From: Drosophila miranda
Taxonomy: Eukaryota; Arthropoda; Insecta; Diptera; Drosophilidae
Direction of reading: 5' to 3'
DNA length: 64,000 nucleotides
Assembly (NCBI RefSeq): GCF_003369915.1
Contig: NC_046675.1
Span: forward strand, 27,280,001 to 27,344,000
In this document: piece after piece, positions 63,139-64,000 of the stretch
How positions within the stretch are numbered: position 1 is the stretch's first letter
How the letters are laid out: the number at the start of each line of letters is the position of its first letter
Notes under the pieces: generated by a model
The model's input: only the letters and a program-made list of their open reading frames with translations
Database searches by the model: none
Told to the model about the DNA's origin: nothing
Translations under genes and position numbers: made by a program

Positions 63139-63949
63139 CTAGGCTACACTTGAGGCATTAGCTGACAATTCCCGTATCCTTCCGTCTCGCTTGGTCCGGG
63201 GAGGGGGAACGGGCGGATTGTCCACCTCGACACCTTTACCCCCATAACCAAGCGATTCAAGAGGTTTGAAGATTCTGTTGTGGACAGCATTTTCCAAAGA
63301 CGCGTTATTTTTGTTATTATTTCTAAACTTCTGCGAAACAGAGTTGCTGCATTCCTTAAAAATACAAAAGTTTCGTCTATAAAAGTACCAAGTTCCAATG
63401 GCACAAAAAACTACTCCCAGAGTAATTACTAGTGCTAATAGAAGTGAATAATTAAATGCAATTTCTTCTGAATCATATTCATTAGTTGTTGGTATTTTCG
63501 TACTAGATCGTGTGGGCGTTGGGTGTAAAGGTCGAATAGGTCGCATAGGAGGTCGTGCATCCGTGGTTATTGCGATATCTGAACACGAACGAAATTCCTC
63601 CTGGGGTCCGCAGCCAACTGCACCATTACCATCGTTGCACATGCCCCAATTATTCCCAGCAACGTAGCGCCACTGCAGCACGCATTGATTACATGTCAAT
63701 TCTGTAAACAATCCGAATGTGGCACAAAATATGTTTATAATTATTGTAAAAGGAGTCTGTACTCAAGAAACTTTACCAGGTAAGCGTGCTTTGATTTCAT
63801 ATATGCGACTTCCATTTCGAGGATAGAAGCGGCTGTCCATATCCGCTGGACTTGGCTGCGCAGGAGATCCACCAAGTATATGCAGGATATTTTTATCTAG
63901 GCATGCCTGTTTGGCACCCGGATCATCACATAACCGAAACTCAAAATAC
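63139..63949 (-). CDS. AA15-type LPMO-like protein with C-terminal membrane anchor (partial)
   Basis: Two exons are seen, 63777-63949 and 63139-63701, and the gene continues past the window end. The visible part starts YFEFRLCDDPGAKQ and includes ILGGSPAQPS and RFYPRNGSRIYEIKARLP. It then has LTCNQCVLQWRYVAGNNWG and GAVGCGPQEEFRSCSDI, the Cys-rich C-terminal half of the chitin-binding type-4/AA15 lytic polysaccharide monooxygenase fold. The copper-binding N-terminal His lies outside the window, so activity cannot be judged. A Pro/Thr linker follows, then one membrane helix (YSLLLALVITLGVVFCAIGTW). A basic cytoplasmic tail of ~100 residues contains a PPVPPPRTKR proline motif. Family members cleave chitin or cellulose oxidatively; the helix implies a cell-surface enzyme or a repurposed receptor-like protein. 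Confidence 0.82.
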
Positions 63950-64000
63950 CTAGAGACGAAACCAAAGAATTACAATATTGCACAGTTGTAAAATGAATCC

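Noticed and set aside
63465..63575. Pro/Thr-rich stretch as a separate mucin-like gene
   Set aside because: It is in frame with the LPMO-like domain and the membrane helix, so it is the linker of that protein.

Overview
The window is nuclear DNA of a Drosophila, most likely of the obscura group (D. pseudoobscura or a close relative). The evidence is insect-type split genes with GT-AG introns, abundant TACATATGTA-type microsatellites, and several copies of a short DINE-1/SGM-like Helitron-type repeat with a GTCC/GTCT array. The species call comes from repeat style and protein families; no database search was possible.

Layout. Bases 1 to about 17,000 hold no gene I can support, only microsatellites, one dispersed repeat copy and noncoding DNA. 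From 18,016 to 32,822 (+ strand) runs an 11-exon gene for a type I membrane protein with two SUEL/galactose-rhamnose-binding lectin domains, resembling the EVA-1 (Slit/Robo-related) receptor family. Every exon joins in phase. Its TGA stop is followed by C, and the same frame then stays open for 122 codons to a TAG. This is a good stop-codon readthrough candidate. A phase-compatible alternative last exon lies at 35,353-35,522.

The rest of the window is on the - strand: a clip-domain serine protease homolog whose catalytic Ser is Gly (38,022-39,311); a tensin-like SH2-PTB protein with an intronless coding region (41,111-42,715); a five-exon secreted protein of the haemolymph JH-binding/Group-7 allergen type (46,710-51,180); a complete ten-exon type I fatty acid synthase of 2,395 residues, probably FASN3 (53,035-61,530); and the C-terminal half of an AA15-type lytic polysaccharide monooxygenase-like protein with a membrane anchor (63,139 past the window end).

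The genes are not an operon or a shared pathway. A lipid-synthesis enzyme (FAS) and a possible lipid carrier are neighbours, which may be coincidence. Mobile DNA clusters around the JH-binding-like gene: three clear DINE/SGM copies, a decayed one, and an unclassified repeat pair next to them. A 103-bp retroposon-like insert with a 13-bp target duplication lies at 36,360.
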